This document shows, piece after piece, positions 29,722 through 38,561 of a DNA stretch of 52,911 bases. Origin of the DNA: a virus; the IMG/VR virus record IMGVR_UViG_3300032242_000759, positions 1 through 52,911 of that record, one strand, 5' to 3'. Positions within the stretch are counted from its first letter, which is position 1. Each line of letters begins with the position of its first letter. Both the position numbers and the translations under genes were made by a program. The notes under the pieces are model-generated. The model ran no database searches, was not told where the DNA came from, and worked only from the letters and a program-made list of their open reading frames with translations.

Positions 29722-31151
29722 GCGCAGTAGTTGAAGACATCCTCCTGCGCGAGGACACGCAAAAGGAGTTCACCCTTCTCAAGTCCTATAACCAGACCGT
29801 CTTCAACTGGCAGTACAAATGGCTCAAGCAGCAGGCGCACAAACACCAACTGGTGCCCTTGGGCGATTGGTGGAACATCTGGCTCATGCTGGCTGGCCGT
29901 GGAGCCGGAAAGACCCGTGCGGCGGCTGAGACGCTGGCATGGTGGGCATGGAGTGAACCCAACACCCGCTGGTTGGTCTCCGCGCCCACCTCAGGTGACT
30001 TGAAGGGCACATGTTTCGAGGGCGACTCAGGCCTGCTCAAGGTCATTCCATCTGTCTTAATCGCCAAGTACAACAGCAGCCTGCATGAAATCCATTTGAT
30101 CAATGGCTCGTTCATCAAGGGCATCCCAGCGTCCGAGCCTGAGCGGTTCCGGGGGCCGCAGTTCCATGGCGGCTGGCTGGATGAGTTGGCCGCATGGGAG
30201 TATCTGCAAGAAAGCTGGGACATGATCCAGTTCGGCATCCGGCTGGGCCAGCGCACCAAGCTGATCTGCTCGACCACACCCAAGCCCAAAGACGTTGTGA
30301 TCGACCTGATTGGCCGTGAAGGCGACGACGTGACCATCACACGGGCCAGCACGTACTCCAACATCGCCAACCTCGCGCCCAGCTTCAAAAAGCAAATCCT
30401 CCAGTACGAGGGCACCAACCTTGGCCGCCAAGAGATTCACGCTGAGATCATTGACCCGGAAGAAGGCGGCATTGTCAAAAGGGATTGGTTCAGGCTCTGG
30501 CCGGACGGCAAGCCCTTCCCCAAGTTCGAGTACATCATTCAGTCCTACGACTGCGGCTACAAGGACGGCGAGTCCAACGATCCGACCGGGTGCATCACCC
30601 TCGGCGCGTTTAAGCCACTGGACGGCGGCATGTGCGTCATGGTGATCGACTGCTGGCAAGACAAGCTGACTTACCCTGACCTGCGCCCAAAGATCATTGA
30701 CGAGTTCGAGGTGGTGTACGGCGAAGGGCGCGACAAGAAGCGCGTTGACCTGCTGCTAGTGGAAGACAAGGCCGCAGGCATCAGCCTGATCCAAGACTTG
30801 CAACGCGCCCACCTACCCGTGATGGGCTACAACCCCGGCAGGGCCGACAAGACGCAGCGCCTGTCCATCGTGGCTAACGTGATCCGTGCCGGGCGCGTGT
30901 GGGTGCCGGAGCACAGCCAGCGCAAAGGATTCGTTCGGGATTGGGCCGAGGGCATGGTCAGCCAGATATGCAGCTTCCCCGAGACGGCGCATGACGAGTT
31001 CGTGGACTGCATCAGCCAAGGCCTGCGCTACCTGCGTGATGCCGGGTGGATCAGCATCGACGCGCCCCCAAGGGACGACATCGAGGCCGAGGACATCACC
31101 GATGCCGAACTGTTCAACATGCGCTCGAAGGAGAACCCGTACAGTGCCTGA
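29718..31151 (+). CDS. terL: Terminase large subunit
   Basis: The 477-residue protein has the packaging ATPase motifs: Walker A AGRGAGKT (59-66) and Walker B WLDELAAW with Asp155-Glu156. The nuclease domain shows SYDCGYKDGE (Asp278), LLLVEDKAAG (Asp350) and ETAHDEFVDC near residue 430. It belongs to the terminase 6 type, with an RNase H-like nuclease. It pumps DNA through the portal (34243) into the procapsid and cuts it. The length is typical. Confidence 0.95.
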   Translation: MSAVVEDILLREDTQKEFTLLKSYNQTVFNWQYKWLKQQAHKHQLVPLGDWWNIWLMLAGRGAGKTRAAAETLAWWAWSEPNTRWLVSAPTSGDLKGTCFEGDSGLLKVIPSVLIAKYNSSLHEIHLINGSFIKGIPASEPERFRGPQFHGGWLDELAAWEYLQESWDMIQFGIRLGQRTKLICSTTPKPKDVVIDLIGREGDDVTITRASTYSNIANLAPSFKKQILQYEGTNLGRQEIHAEIIDPEEGGIVKRDWFRLWPDGKPFPKFEYIIQSYDCGYKDGESNDPTGCITLGAFKPLDGGMCVMVIDCWQDKLTYPDLRPKIIDEFEVVYGEGRDKKRVDLLLVEDKAAGISLIQDLQRAHLPVMGYNPGRADKTQRLSIVANVIRAGRVWVPEHSQRKGFVRDWAEGMVSQICSFPETAHDEFVDCISQGLRYLRDAGWISIDAPPRDDIEAEDITDAELFNMRSKENPYSA

Positions 31152-31157
31152 CCGGAA

Positions 31158-31174
31158 TAGTAGTCTGACTACTA
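31158..31174. repeat. 17-bp palindrome copy 3 (TAGTAGTC-T-GACTACTA)
   Basis: A perfect 8+1+8 palindrome lies seven bases after the terminase stop, with no following T-run. It is one of four copies in the genome. Its position next to the packaging genes could mean a regulatory or packaging-related site; this is speculation. Confidence 0.75.
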
Positions 31175-31207
31175 AGTAGAAACCCTTACTCAACTTTAGG
31201 AAGAACC

Positions 31208-31426
31208 ATGACTCATGACAACTACCTCGAAATTGTTACCGGAGACAACTACCGAAAAACCGTCCAGCGCGACGGGGTCAAGACGACTATGTGCCTTAAC
31301 AGATTCGAGGTTCTTTGCTTACAAAACGCCGACATGCAAGAGCGTCAGATCATGGCAATGCTTAAAGACTGGCTTAGATATCGCAGGCAAGAGATGCTGC
31401 GAGTGTCTGGGGATATGCCAGAGTGA
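31208..31426 (+). CDS. Small protein of unknown function
   Basis: The 72-residue protein (MTHDNYLEIVTGDNYRKTVQ ... MLKDWLRYRRQEMLRVSGDM) has a beta N-terminal part and a basic helical C-terminal part. TTTAGGAAG precedes the ATG. A second frame over the same DNA runs on 52 bases past its stop and reads KRCCECLGICQSDGRCVDCP, a zinc-motif-like segment (see findings). Function unknown. Confidence 0.55.
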   Translation: MTHDNYLEIVTGDNYRKTVQRDGVKTTMCLNRFEVLCLQNADMQERQIMAMLKDWLRYRRQEMLRVSGDMPE

Positions 31427-31503
31427 TGGGCGATGCGTGGATTGCCCGGTAGACCAAACCTATGGATCAAAGGCATAATTGAGTTATTCATGAAGGGCAA
31501 TAA

Positions 31504-32322
31504 ATGATCCCAGACGACATTCGACGGAAGCTACAGCAATTGCGGCAAGAGGCCGCTATGCGTGCTCAACTGCAACAGCAGTATGACCAAGAGATGGCGT
31601 CGAAGTACATACGGGATATGCCCACATTCAAGGACTGGTTGGCCCAGCGCCAGCAACCCAAAGCCAAGGGTGGCAAGGTCAAGGGCACACAGCCACTGAT
31701 TCCCAAAGATACCGTAAAGGCCTATAAACTTTTCCGTGTCGATCAAAAGCAACCCGGCAAGCTGTTCCCATTATTTGTGGATGCAAACACGCCAGTTGAA
31801 AAAGATCAGTGGGTTGATGCCAAAGTCGGCGAAATGACAGGTAACAAGGTCAAGTCCAAGATCGGGCCATTGGCCTATCGTCCCGGCTGGCATGCAGGCG
31901 ATCTGCCCGTGGCAACTCATATCGGAGAAAAGTCCAACCAAAACCTGACCGCGCCCGACCGTCGCCCCAAAAATCAAGTGTGGGCCGAAGTTGAGATGCC
32001 AAACGATGTGGACTGGCAGTCCGAAGCCAACCGCCGTGGTACAAATGCCCAAGGCAGGCTGGTGCCCGTCAAAGCGCACATCACAGATCAAATTCCCGTT
32101 GGTGGTCATTACCGCTACAAAACAAACCCAAACATGACAGGCAACTGGCTGATCGGTGGCGCGATGAAGGTGAATCGAGTACTGCCCGACGAAGAGGTGC
32201 AGAAGATCAACAAGAAGGCAAAGGTGTCAGACCTGCCCCGCAGTCAGCCAATCAATCTCAAGGATTACGGCTTCCTCAGTGGTGGCCGTGTTCAACCCCT
32301 CATACCTAAGTTCAAGGAGTAA
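31504..32322 (+). CDS. Conserved phage protein with KLFPLFVDA domain, unknown function
   Basis: The 272-residue protein starts with a basic helical tail, then a compact domain from about residue 75 to 245. The domain contains YKLFRVDQKQPGKLFPLFVD, IGPLAYRPGWHAGDLPVATH, VWAEVEMPNDVDWQ, HYRYKTNPNMTGNWLIGGAM and KVNRVLPDEEV. I recognise this block pattern from other phage and polyvalent proteins, but the activity is not known to me. The conserved Arg, His, Asp and Tyr/Lys residues could form an active site. It lies between terminase and portal, so it may be packaged in the virion. Confidence 0.55.
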   Translation: MIPDDIRRKLQQLRQEAAMRAQLQQQYDQEMASKYIRDMPTFKDWLAQRQQPKAKGGKVKGTQPLIPKDTVKAYKLFRVDQKQPGKLFPLFVDANTPVEKDQWVDAKVGEMTGNKVKSKIGPLAYRPGWHAGDLPVATHIGEKSNQNLTAPDRRPKNQVWAEVEMPNDVDWQSEANRRGTNAQGRLVPVKAHITDQIPVGGHYRYKTNPNMTGNWLIGGAMKVNRVLPDEEVQKINKKAKVSDLPRSQPINLKDYGFLSGGRVQPLIPKFKE

Positions 32323-32324
32323 CC

Positions 32325-34007
32325 ATGGCAACCATGGCTGAAATGAAAATGGCTCTGGCACATCGTGCTAACCCGCTTGAGATGCAAGACGTAGGCGTGG
32401 ATGAAGCGCCCAACATGAACCCAAAGATGTTTGTGTCCCCTGACAAGGGCGACATGAAAGCCCCACCACCCGGCGGCGTATCGACACCAAATGGCATGCC
32501 CATCGGCGGCATTGACACCAGCAAGCAGCAGCCCGGCCAGCAACTGATGCCCAGCCAGCCACCGCAAAGCCAACCACCGCAGCCACCCGGCCCACCTCCA
32601 CCCGGTACGGGAGCAACGCCCGGCATGGGGACAACACCCGGTGGCCCACCACCAATGGGAAATATGCTCCAGATGACACCGCAAGGCCAGACTATGTCTG
32701 CTCTTGGTGGGCCTCCACAGCCACCCGGCATGAAGACAGGCGGCGGCGTACAGAAATTCTCTGGCGGCAATCGAGTGCGTCCCAAGTTCGCCATCGCACC
32801 CGCTCAAGAGCCCGCCAAGGGCCCTGAACACTTCACGCCATACGACAAGACCAAACCAGATGTCAAAGGCCTTGCAACGGCTTTTGACGAGGCTATTGCT
32901 CACCATTTGAGCCTGCCGCCTGAAGAGCGTGCACAAAACAGTGTCCGTGCCGCTGAACGTGTGGCTGACATTGTTGGCCGCACCAGCAACGGCACCCCAA
33001 AGGACTTGCTGGGCAAGAACGAGAAGCTGAAGAAGTCCGAAAAGGGCGTGGAGGGCGAAGAGCCCATCAAGCTGCCGGATGACCGTGGCGTTGAAACAAC
33101 AGGCTTGGCTTTGGCCCCCGCCTATCGTGAAGGCAAGTTCGACACCTGCCCCAACAGCCATTCATGCAAGGCCGAGTGCTTGGGCAAGACATCGGGCAAC
33201 TACTTCAAGCTGGGCGGCGGCAAAGACTTGGAAGAGTTCAAGGGCCCACGCCTGAACAGCCTGCTCAAGACCCACGCATTCCTGCATGCGCCCCATGATT
33301 TTGCTGTCAAGCTGCACGACGAGATCAGCGATGCCAAGGCCATGGCCGCACAGAACGGCAACCACTTGGGCCTGCGCCTCAATGTGTTGTCGGACATCAA
33401 CCCACGAGTGCACAAGGCAATCATCAACGCGCACCCTGATGTGACGTTCTATGACTACACAAAAAACAACACTGACCCCATCGCGCCCAACCACCACTAC
33501 ACGTACTCCAGCACAGGTGTAAGCCAGCCCGGCGTTGAGAACCAGCACACCAACTGGAAGTCAATGCGTCGCCGCCTTGAGAACGGTGACAACGTAGCCA
33601 TGGCATTCAGCCACAACGAGCATCTGCCTGAAGAAGTGCATGACCAAGAGACTGGCAAGAAATTCAAAGTGGTCAACGGTGACACGCATGACTTCCGACC
33701 ACTTGATATTCAGCCAGAAGGCGAACATGGAGTTATTATTGGTTTGAAGAATAAAAAGGCCACAGGCAAGATCAACGAAGCACATGTTGACTCGCATGGC
33801 TTCTTTGTTCACTATGACCCGCAGTTGAAAATGGCAAAAAATAAACACGGTGCACCCGTCTACGCACGTACACCCAGCACCCGCATCAGTCCCAAGACTG
33901 GTAAGCCCATGCTTGGTGAAACGATCCCGCAGAATAGAACCGTGAACATCCAGCCACAAACTCGCGGAATGATTCACATGACCAATGACGATGGAGAAGG
34001 CGTATGA
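32325..34007 (+). CDS. Protein with Pro-rich linker and gp88-like domain
   Basis: The 560-residue protein has an N-terminal region, a Pro/Gly/Gln-rich linker (about residues 45-140, runs such as QPPQPPGPPPPG), a helical part, and a C-terminal domain from about 245 on. That domain shows TCPNSHSCKAECLG with three Cys, LRLNVLSDINP and PDVTFYDYTKNN. This set matches the 'gene product 88' domain of mycobacteriophage L5 and many other phages, whose function is unknown. Here it is fused to a disordered tail and placed between terminase and portal. A start three codons later (32334) is also possible. Confidence 0.7.
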   Translation: MATMAEMKMALAHRANPLEMQDVGVDEAPNMNPKMFVSPDKGDMKAPPPGGVSTPNGMPIGGIDTSKQQPGQQLMPSQPPQSQPPQPPGPPPPGTGATPGMGTTPGGPPPMGNMLQMTPQGQTMSALGGPPQPPGMKTGGGVQKFSGGNRVRPKFAIAPAQEPAKGPEHFTPYDKTKPDVKGLATAFDEAIAHHLSLPPEERAQNSVRAAERVADIVGRTSNGTPKDLLGKNEKLKKSEKGVEGEEPIKLPDDRGVETTGLALAPAYREGKFDTCPNSHSCKAECLGKTSGNYFKLGGGKDLEEFKGPRLNSLLKTHAFLHAPHDFAVKLHDEISDAKAMAAQNGNHLGLRLNVLSDINPRVHKAIINAHPDVTFYDYTKNNTDPIAPNHHYTYSSTGVSQPGVENQHTNWKSMRRRLENGDNVAMAFSHNEHLPEEVHDQETGKKFKVVNGDTHDFRPLDIQPEGEHGVIIGLKNKKATGKINEAHVDSHGFFVHYDPQLKMAKNKHGAPVYARTPSTRISPKTGKPMLGETIPQNRTVNIQPQTRGMIHMTNDDGEGV

Positions 34008-34243
34008 GCAAGCAAAAACTGTCCGTTGAAGACTTCTACCACCAGTTCCATGGTCATGAGCACCACAATGATCCGGGCGAGTACACCAAGCCAAAGCATC
34101 ACCTGCGTAATCCCTCATTGGCATCCAAGCACAAGGGCCTTGACCTGCGTGCATTAGGTAATGCCAAGCGCAAAAAACCTGTTGTGGTTCACAAAAGCCT
34201 TGACACCATGCGCCTTGAGATGACAAAGAAAAAGGCTAAATAA
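34004..34243 (+). CDS. Small basic His/Lys-rich protein of unknown function
   Basis: The 79-residue protein (SVEDFYHQFHGHEHHNDPGE ... MRLEMTKKKAK) is rich in His and Lys. It overlaps the gene before it (4 bp) and the portal (1 bp, TAATG-type junction). It could be a small DNA- or portal-associated protein. No family recognised. Confidence 0.55.
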   Translation: MSKQKLSVEDFYHQFHGHEHHNDPGEYTKPKHHLRNPSLASKHKGLDLRALGNAKRKKPVVVHKSLDTMRLEMTKKKAK

Positions 34244-36690
34244 TGGCAGACAAAAAACAAAACGAGTATCCGATCGAAGAGCAAGACGACGGCAGTGCTG
34301 TCGTTGATCTGCCGGAGATGGATACCGAAGAACAACCAGATGGTTCGGCAATCGTCAATATTGATGATGGCCCAGAATTCAATCCCGATTTTTACGACAA
34401 CCTAGCAGACTCGATTGGCTCCAGCGAACTAAGTTCGTTATGCATGCGATACCTTGATTTGCTGGAAACCGACAAGCAGGCAAGAGAATTACGTGATAAG
34501 CAATACGAAGAAGGCATTCGACGCACTGGTATGGGCAATGATGCCCCCGGAGGTGCAACCTTTATGGGCGCATCTAAGGTTGTGCACCCTGCCATGGCTG
34601 AAGGATGCGTGGACTTTGCCGCTCGTGCAATCAAAGAGTTGTACCCACCTGATGGCCCGGTCAAGACGAAGATTATGGGTAAGATGGATGCGGCCAAGTC
34701 GGACAAGTCGGAGCGCAAGCGAGATTATCTGAACTGGCAGATCACTGAGCAGATTGAGGAATTCCGCGACGAGCAAGAGCAATTGCTGACCCAGTTACCA
34801 CTGGGCGGCTCACAATACTTCAAGCTGTGGTTTGATGAGCAAAAGAAACGCCCATGCGTGGAGTTCCTGCCCATCGATCGGGTGATCTTGCCATTTGCGG
34901 CCACCAACTTCTACACGGCGCAGCGTGCAGCCGAAGTACACGAAATCACTGAGTTTGAATTTGCCCGTCGCATCCGCACTGGCATGTACCGCGATGTCAA
35001 TTACGCCAAGGCATCGGGCACGTTGGATCAAAACAAAGTCGAGCAGGCCAACAACAAGGTTGAAGGCAAGAAGTTTGAGGACAACAAAGACGGTATCCGC
35101 AAGGTCTACCACATCTATTGCTACCTTGAACTGGAAGACGACAAGCACACCAAAGGTGAGTACGCGCCCTACATCATGATGATCGATGAACTCGACAATG
35201 AAGTAGTTGGTTTGTATCGCAACTGGGAAGAACAAGACAAGACCATGACCAAGCTGGACTGGGTCGTGGAGTTCAAGTTCATCCCATGGCGCGGTGCCTA
35301 TGCCATTGGCCTGCCACAGTTGATTGGTGGCCTCTCAGCGGCCCTTACAGGCGCTTTGCGTGCCTTGCTGGACACTGCCCACATCAACAACACAGCGACG
35401 ATGCTGAAGCTGAAAGGCGCAAAGATCAGCGGCCAGTCCCAGCAAGTTGATGTGACTCAGATCGTGGAGATTGAAGGTGCACCCGGCGTGCAGGACATTC
35501 GCCAAATTGCAATGCCCATGCCTTTCAACCCACCCAGCGATGTGCTGTTCCAATTGCTGGGTTGGCTGGACACTGCTGCCAAGAGCGTGGTCACCACCAG
35601 CGAAGAGAAGATTGCCGACATCACATCCAACACCCCAGTTGGAACCACGCAGGCTTTAATCGAGCAGGGCGCGGCTGTCTTCTCAGCAATCCATGCTCGA
35701 CTGCATGACTCTCAAGCCCGTGTGCTCAAGGTGCTGTGCCGCCTGAATCGTTGGCACTTTGATGAAATGAAGAAGGGCGATGTTGTCGCCGATCTGGAGA
35801 TCACCCGCGAAGACTTCAACAAGAACACCGATGTGGTGCCCGTCAGTGATCCGCACATCTTTTCTGAGACCCAGCGTATGGCTCAGAACCAAGCCGTGCT
35901 GGCGCTGGCCGAGAAGCATCCCGACCAGTTCAACATGGATGCGGTGCTCAGTCGCATGCTCAAGCAAATGAAGGTGCCGAACATCAATGAATTGATGAAG
36001 GATGTACCTGCACCAGAGCAACGTACCAGCGCAGACGAGAACGCTGCATTGCTCATCGGCCAACCAGCCTATGCGTACATCCAGCAAGATCACATCGCGC
36101 ACATTCAGGATCACTTGCAATTTGCATTAAACCCATTCTTGGGCCAATCTCCGTTTGCAGACCCGAACTACTTGAACAACTTGATCGAGCATTTGAAGCA
36201 ACACATGACCTTGTGGTACCTAAACCGCTCAAATGGTTACGTCGAGCAGTCCATTGGGAAGCCCGTGGACGATTACGACGATCCAAATCTTACGGCAACC
36301 ATCGACAAGGTCTACACCACGATGGGTGCTCATGTCATGCTGGACACCAACCAAGTGTTTGGTCAATTCCAACAAGCCCTGCAAACAATCGTGCAGATGG
36401 CGCAAAATAAAACTGGTGCACCTGCGCCATTGCCTCCAGATGCCCAAGTTGTCAAAGACACCAGCATGGCCGAGACACAACGCAAAACGCAAGCAGATCA
36501 GCAGAAGGCTCAATTCGACCAAGCCAAGCTGCAAGCCGACATGCAGAAATTTCAGATGGACAACCAAACAAAGATTGCCATCGAAAATGCCAAATTGACG
36601 CACGAAGCCATTCAGGCTCAGGCTCAACAACCTGCGGCACCCGCCGCGCCATCAATGCCACCTCAAGGAGAACCAAATGGCAACGTCTGA
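34243..36690 (+). CDS. Portal protein
   Basis: The 815-residue protein is the size of P22/SU10-type portals. The start carries two copies of an acidic motif, EEQDDGSAVVDLPE and EEQPDGSAIVNIDD. The core contains GATFMGASKVVHPAMAEGCV and AARAIKELYPPDGPVKTKIM, then KSVVTTSEEKIADITSNTPV, typical of podovirus portals. The last 100 residues are a Gln/Lys/Ala-rich coiled coil (barrel) ending in Pro/Ala. The portal forms the DNA gateway for packaging and ejection and contacts the adaptor. It sits after terminase and before scaffold, as expected. Confidence 0.9.
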   Translation: MADKKQNEYPIEEQDDGSAVVDLPEMDTEEQPDGSAIVNIDDGPEFNPDFYDNLADSIGSSELSSLCMRYLDLLETDKQARELRDKQYEEGIRRTGMGNDAPGGATFMGASKVVHPAMAEGCVDFAARAIKELYPPDGPVKTKIMGKMDAAKSDKSERKRDYLNWQITEQIEEFRDEQEQLLTQLPLGGSQYFKLWFDEQKKRPCVEFLPIDRVILPFAATNFYTAQRAAEVHEITEFEFARRIRTGMYRDVNYAKASGTLDQNKVEQANNKVEGKKFEDNKDGIRKVYHIYCYLELEDDKHTKGEYAPYIMMIDELDNEVVGLYRNWEEQDKTMTKLDWVVEFKFIPWRGAYAIGLPQLIGGLSAALTGALRALLDTAHINNTATMLKLKGAKISGQSQQVDVTQIVEIEGAPGVQDIRQIAMPMPFNPPSDVLFQLLGWLDTAAKSVVTTSEEKIADITSNTPVGTTQALIEQGAAVFSAIHARLHDSQARVLKVLCRLNRWHFDEMKKGDVVADLEITREDFNKNTDVVPVSDPHIFSETQRMAQNQAVLALAEKHPDQFNMDAVLSRMLKQMKVPNINELMKDVPAPEQRTSADENAALLIGQPAYAYIQQDHIAHIQDHLQFALNPFLGQSPFADPNYLNNLIEHLKQHMTLWYLNRSNGYVEQSIGKPVDDYDDPNLTATIDKVYTTMGAHVMLDTNQVFGQFQQALQTIVQMAQNKTGAPAPLPPDAQVVKDTSMAETQRKTQADQQKAQFDQAKLQADMQKFQMDNQTKIAIENAKLTHEAIQAQAQQPAAPAAPSMPPQGEPNGNV

Positions 36691-36841
36691 CAAAGAACAA
36701 ATGAGCATCAACGTCAAACAAAACAAGCGCCTCGCTATGGGCGTTAAGTTGGACGGCACCTCGATGCAGGCCAAGGGCGAAGGCAAGGCACCTAGCAAAC
36801 CTGCTGGTGGCCTGTCCGGCTCAAAGAAACGCAATGATTGA
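36677..36841 (+). CDS. Small Lys/Gly-rich protein of unknown function
   Basis: This 54-residue frame (MATSDKEQMSINVKQNKRLA then MGVKLDGTSMQAKGEGKAP ...) has AAGGAG five bases before its ATG, inside the end of the portal gene. It overlaps the next start. It is probably a small capsid-region protein; no family recognised. Confidence 0.55.
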   Translation: MATSDKEQMSINVKQNKRLAMGVKLDGTSMQAKGEGKAPSKPAGGLSGSKKRND

Positions 36842-37013
36842 ACAACTGATCCACAGGATTAAGTTGCGTCAAGGAGAGATTCAGATGGCTTTGGCCTCTG
36901 GCTCTCCAAGTACGTGGGAATCGTATCAACGCATGGTTGGAGAACATATTGGCCTGCAAGCCTCTATGGACATGATCGATGCCATGCTTGATGAAGAAAA
37001 GAATCAAGATTAG
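36834..37013 (+). CDS. Small helical protein of unknown function
   Basis: The 59-residue helical protein (MIEQLIHRIKLRQGEIQMAL ... SMDMIDAMLDEEKNQD) starts 8 bp inside the previous gene and ends before a hairpin at 37016-37030 (GCCCC-ACTCC-GGGGC). It resembles small phage proteins that form helical oligomers near the portal. Function unknown. Confidence 0.55.
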   Translation: MIEQLIHRIKLRQGEIQMALASGSPSTWESYQRMVGEHIGLQASMDMIDAMLDEEKNQD

Positions 37014-37089
37014 TAGCCCCACTCCGGGGCGAGACCGCGCTGACTAAGCGCATAACGATGCACCTGAAATATGGTGTCAAGGAGCGATG

Positions 37090-37545
37090 ATGAGTGAGAA
37101 GTTGAAGATTGTGACTTTTGAGAGCACAAATGACACGCCAGACCCAGAAGAGTTGGCGTGGGCTTTCCCAGATGTAAATCCGGGAATGATTCCTTTGGGT
37201 GGGCGAGTAATCGTCAAACTCCGACGAATCAAAAAGAAGACAGGACGCATCGTTCTGGTTGAAGAGACCAAAGAGAACGAAAAGTGGAACAACATGATCG
37301 GCCAAGTCGTCGCGTTGGGCCCACTAGCGTACAAAAATCGTGACACCATGCAAGCATGGCCGGAAGGCTCTTGGGCGCAGGTAGGCGATTTCGTTCGAGT
37401 CCCTAAATGGGGCGGCGATCGTTGGGAGATGAAAGACCCAACGAACGAAGAGAACGAAGACCCGGTGTTGTTTATGACATTGAATGATCACGAGTTGATT
37501 GCCAAAGTCACGAGCAACCCACTTTCTTTTAAAGCCTACGTCTAA
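37090..37545 (+). CDS. GroES-like co-chaperonin
   Basis: The 151-residue protein shows a GroES-type core: MIPLGGRVIVKLRRIKKKTG at the start of the barrel, NMIGQVVALGPLAYKNRDTM, and GDFVRVPKWGGDRWEM. The barrel ends with the MTLNDHELIAKV strand, similar to the DDVLAII end of GroES. T4 gp31 and other phage co-chaperonins replace GroES so that GroEL can fold large capsid proteins. The gene sits between portal and scaffold/capsid genes, which fits that role. ATG at 37090 (GGAG five bases upstream) is preferred to 37087. Confidence 0.75.
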   Translation: MSEKLKIVTFESTNDTPDPEELAWAFPDVNPGMIPLGGRVIVKLRRIKKKTGRIVLVEETKENEKWNNMIGQVVALGPLAYKNRDTMQAWPEGSWAQVGDFVRVPKWGGDRWEMKDPTNEENEDPVLFMTLNDHELIAKVTSNPLSFKAYV

Positions 37546-37557
37546 CAGGAGGAACAA

Positions 37558-38544
37558 ATGGCTGATCCAAAGGAAAAACAGGTTGATATAGCCGTGGTAG
37601 AGGAGCAAGATGGCTCTGCCGTGGTTGATTTGCCTGAAAATATGCTCGATGGAGTTGGAACCGACGACTCACAAGAATCAAAAGCAGACGGTGGAAGGGT
37701 ATCTGATGAAGATGCTGACCATCCAGATGACGATGATGAACTGCGTGCAGCAAAACGCAACCGCCGCCGTGCCAAAAAAGACCTGATTCGCAAAACAAAT
37801 CAGGAAAAAGATGCCCAATTGACAGCTTTGCGCCGTGAAAACGAGCAATTTAAGCAACGTCTGACCCAATTGGAGCGAAATACCAAGTCTGAACACATCA
37901 CTCGCATCGATAAGGGCATTGAAGATGCTCAAGTGCGCTTGGAATACGCCAAAATGAAGCTGGCCGAGGCCACACAAAACGGCGACGGCCAAGCAATGGT
38001 GGAAGCCCAGACACTTTGGCAATCTGCTCAAGAAGAAGCACGCAATTTGACCAAGTTGCGGAATCAAGCCGATCGTGAATTGCGCCAGCCGCAAAATAAC
38101 GATGTTGACGTGCCTGATCCGGAAGTCCAAAGGCTTGCTGCCCAATGGATGCGACGCAATAAATGGTACAACCCAACGGCTTCAGACCCTGATAGCCGTA
38201 TTGCCAAGAAAATCGATGAGGTAATGTCTACGCAAGGCTGGAATCCGACTGATCCCGATTATTGGGACGAATTAGATAGTCGCTTGCAAAAAGAGTTGCC
38301 ACACCGTTACAATGATTCCAATGACGACGAGACCCGTAATGTCAGACGACCAAGGAATGTTGTGGGAAGTGCAGGACGCGAAGCTTCAGCCGCCTATGGT
38401 GGTTCTAACCGCACCCAGTTTGTTTTATCGCCTGACCGAGTCAAAGCGATGAAAGAAGTGGGCGCGTGGGACAACCCTGAGCGCAAAGCACGAATGGTCA
38501 AGCAGTTTATTGAATTCGACCGTAACAACGGTCGCCGCAACTAA
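37558..38544 (+). CDS. Scaffolding protein
   Basis: The 328-residue acidic, helical, coiled-coil-rich protein sits just before the decoration and major capsid genes, the normal place for a scaffold. It has an N-terminal EEQDGSAVVDLPENM, almost identical to the start of the portal. Long charged helices follow (ENEQFKQRLTQLERNTKSEH), and the C-terminal part is basic (RVKAMKEVGAWDNPERKARM), of the type that binds the coat. Scaffolds assemble the procapsid and then leave. The shared motif may help to bring portal and scaffold together. Confidence 0.75.
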   Translation: MADPKEKQVDIAVVEEQDGSAVVDLPENMLDGVGTDDSQESKADGGRVSDEDADHPDDDDELRAAKRNRRRAKKDLIRKTNQEKDAQLTALRRENEQFKQRLTQLERNTKSEHITRIDKGIEDAQVRLEYAKMKLAEATQNGDGQAMVEAQTLWQSAQEEARNLTKLRNQADRELRQPQNNDVDVPDPEVQRLAAQWMRRNKWYNPTASDPDSRIAKKIDEVMSTQGWNPTDPDYWDELDSRLQKELPHRYNDSNDDETRNVRRPRNVVGSAGREASAAYGGSNRTQFVLSPDRVKAMKEVGAWDNPERKARMVKQFIEFDRNNGRRN

Positions 38545-38561
38545 TCTAAGGGGAAAATATT

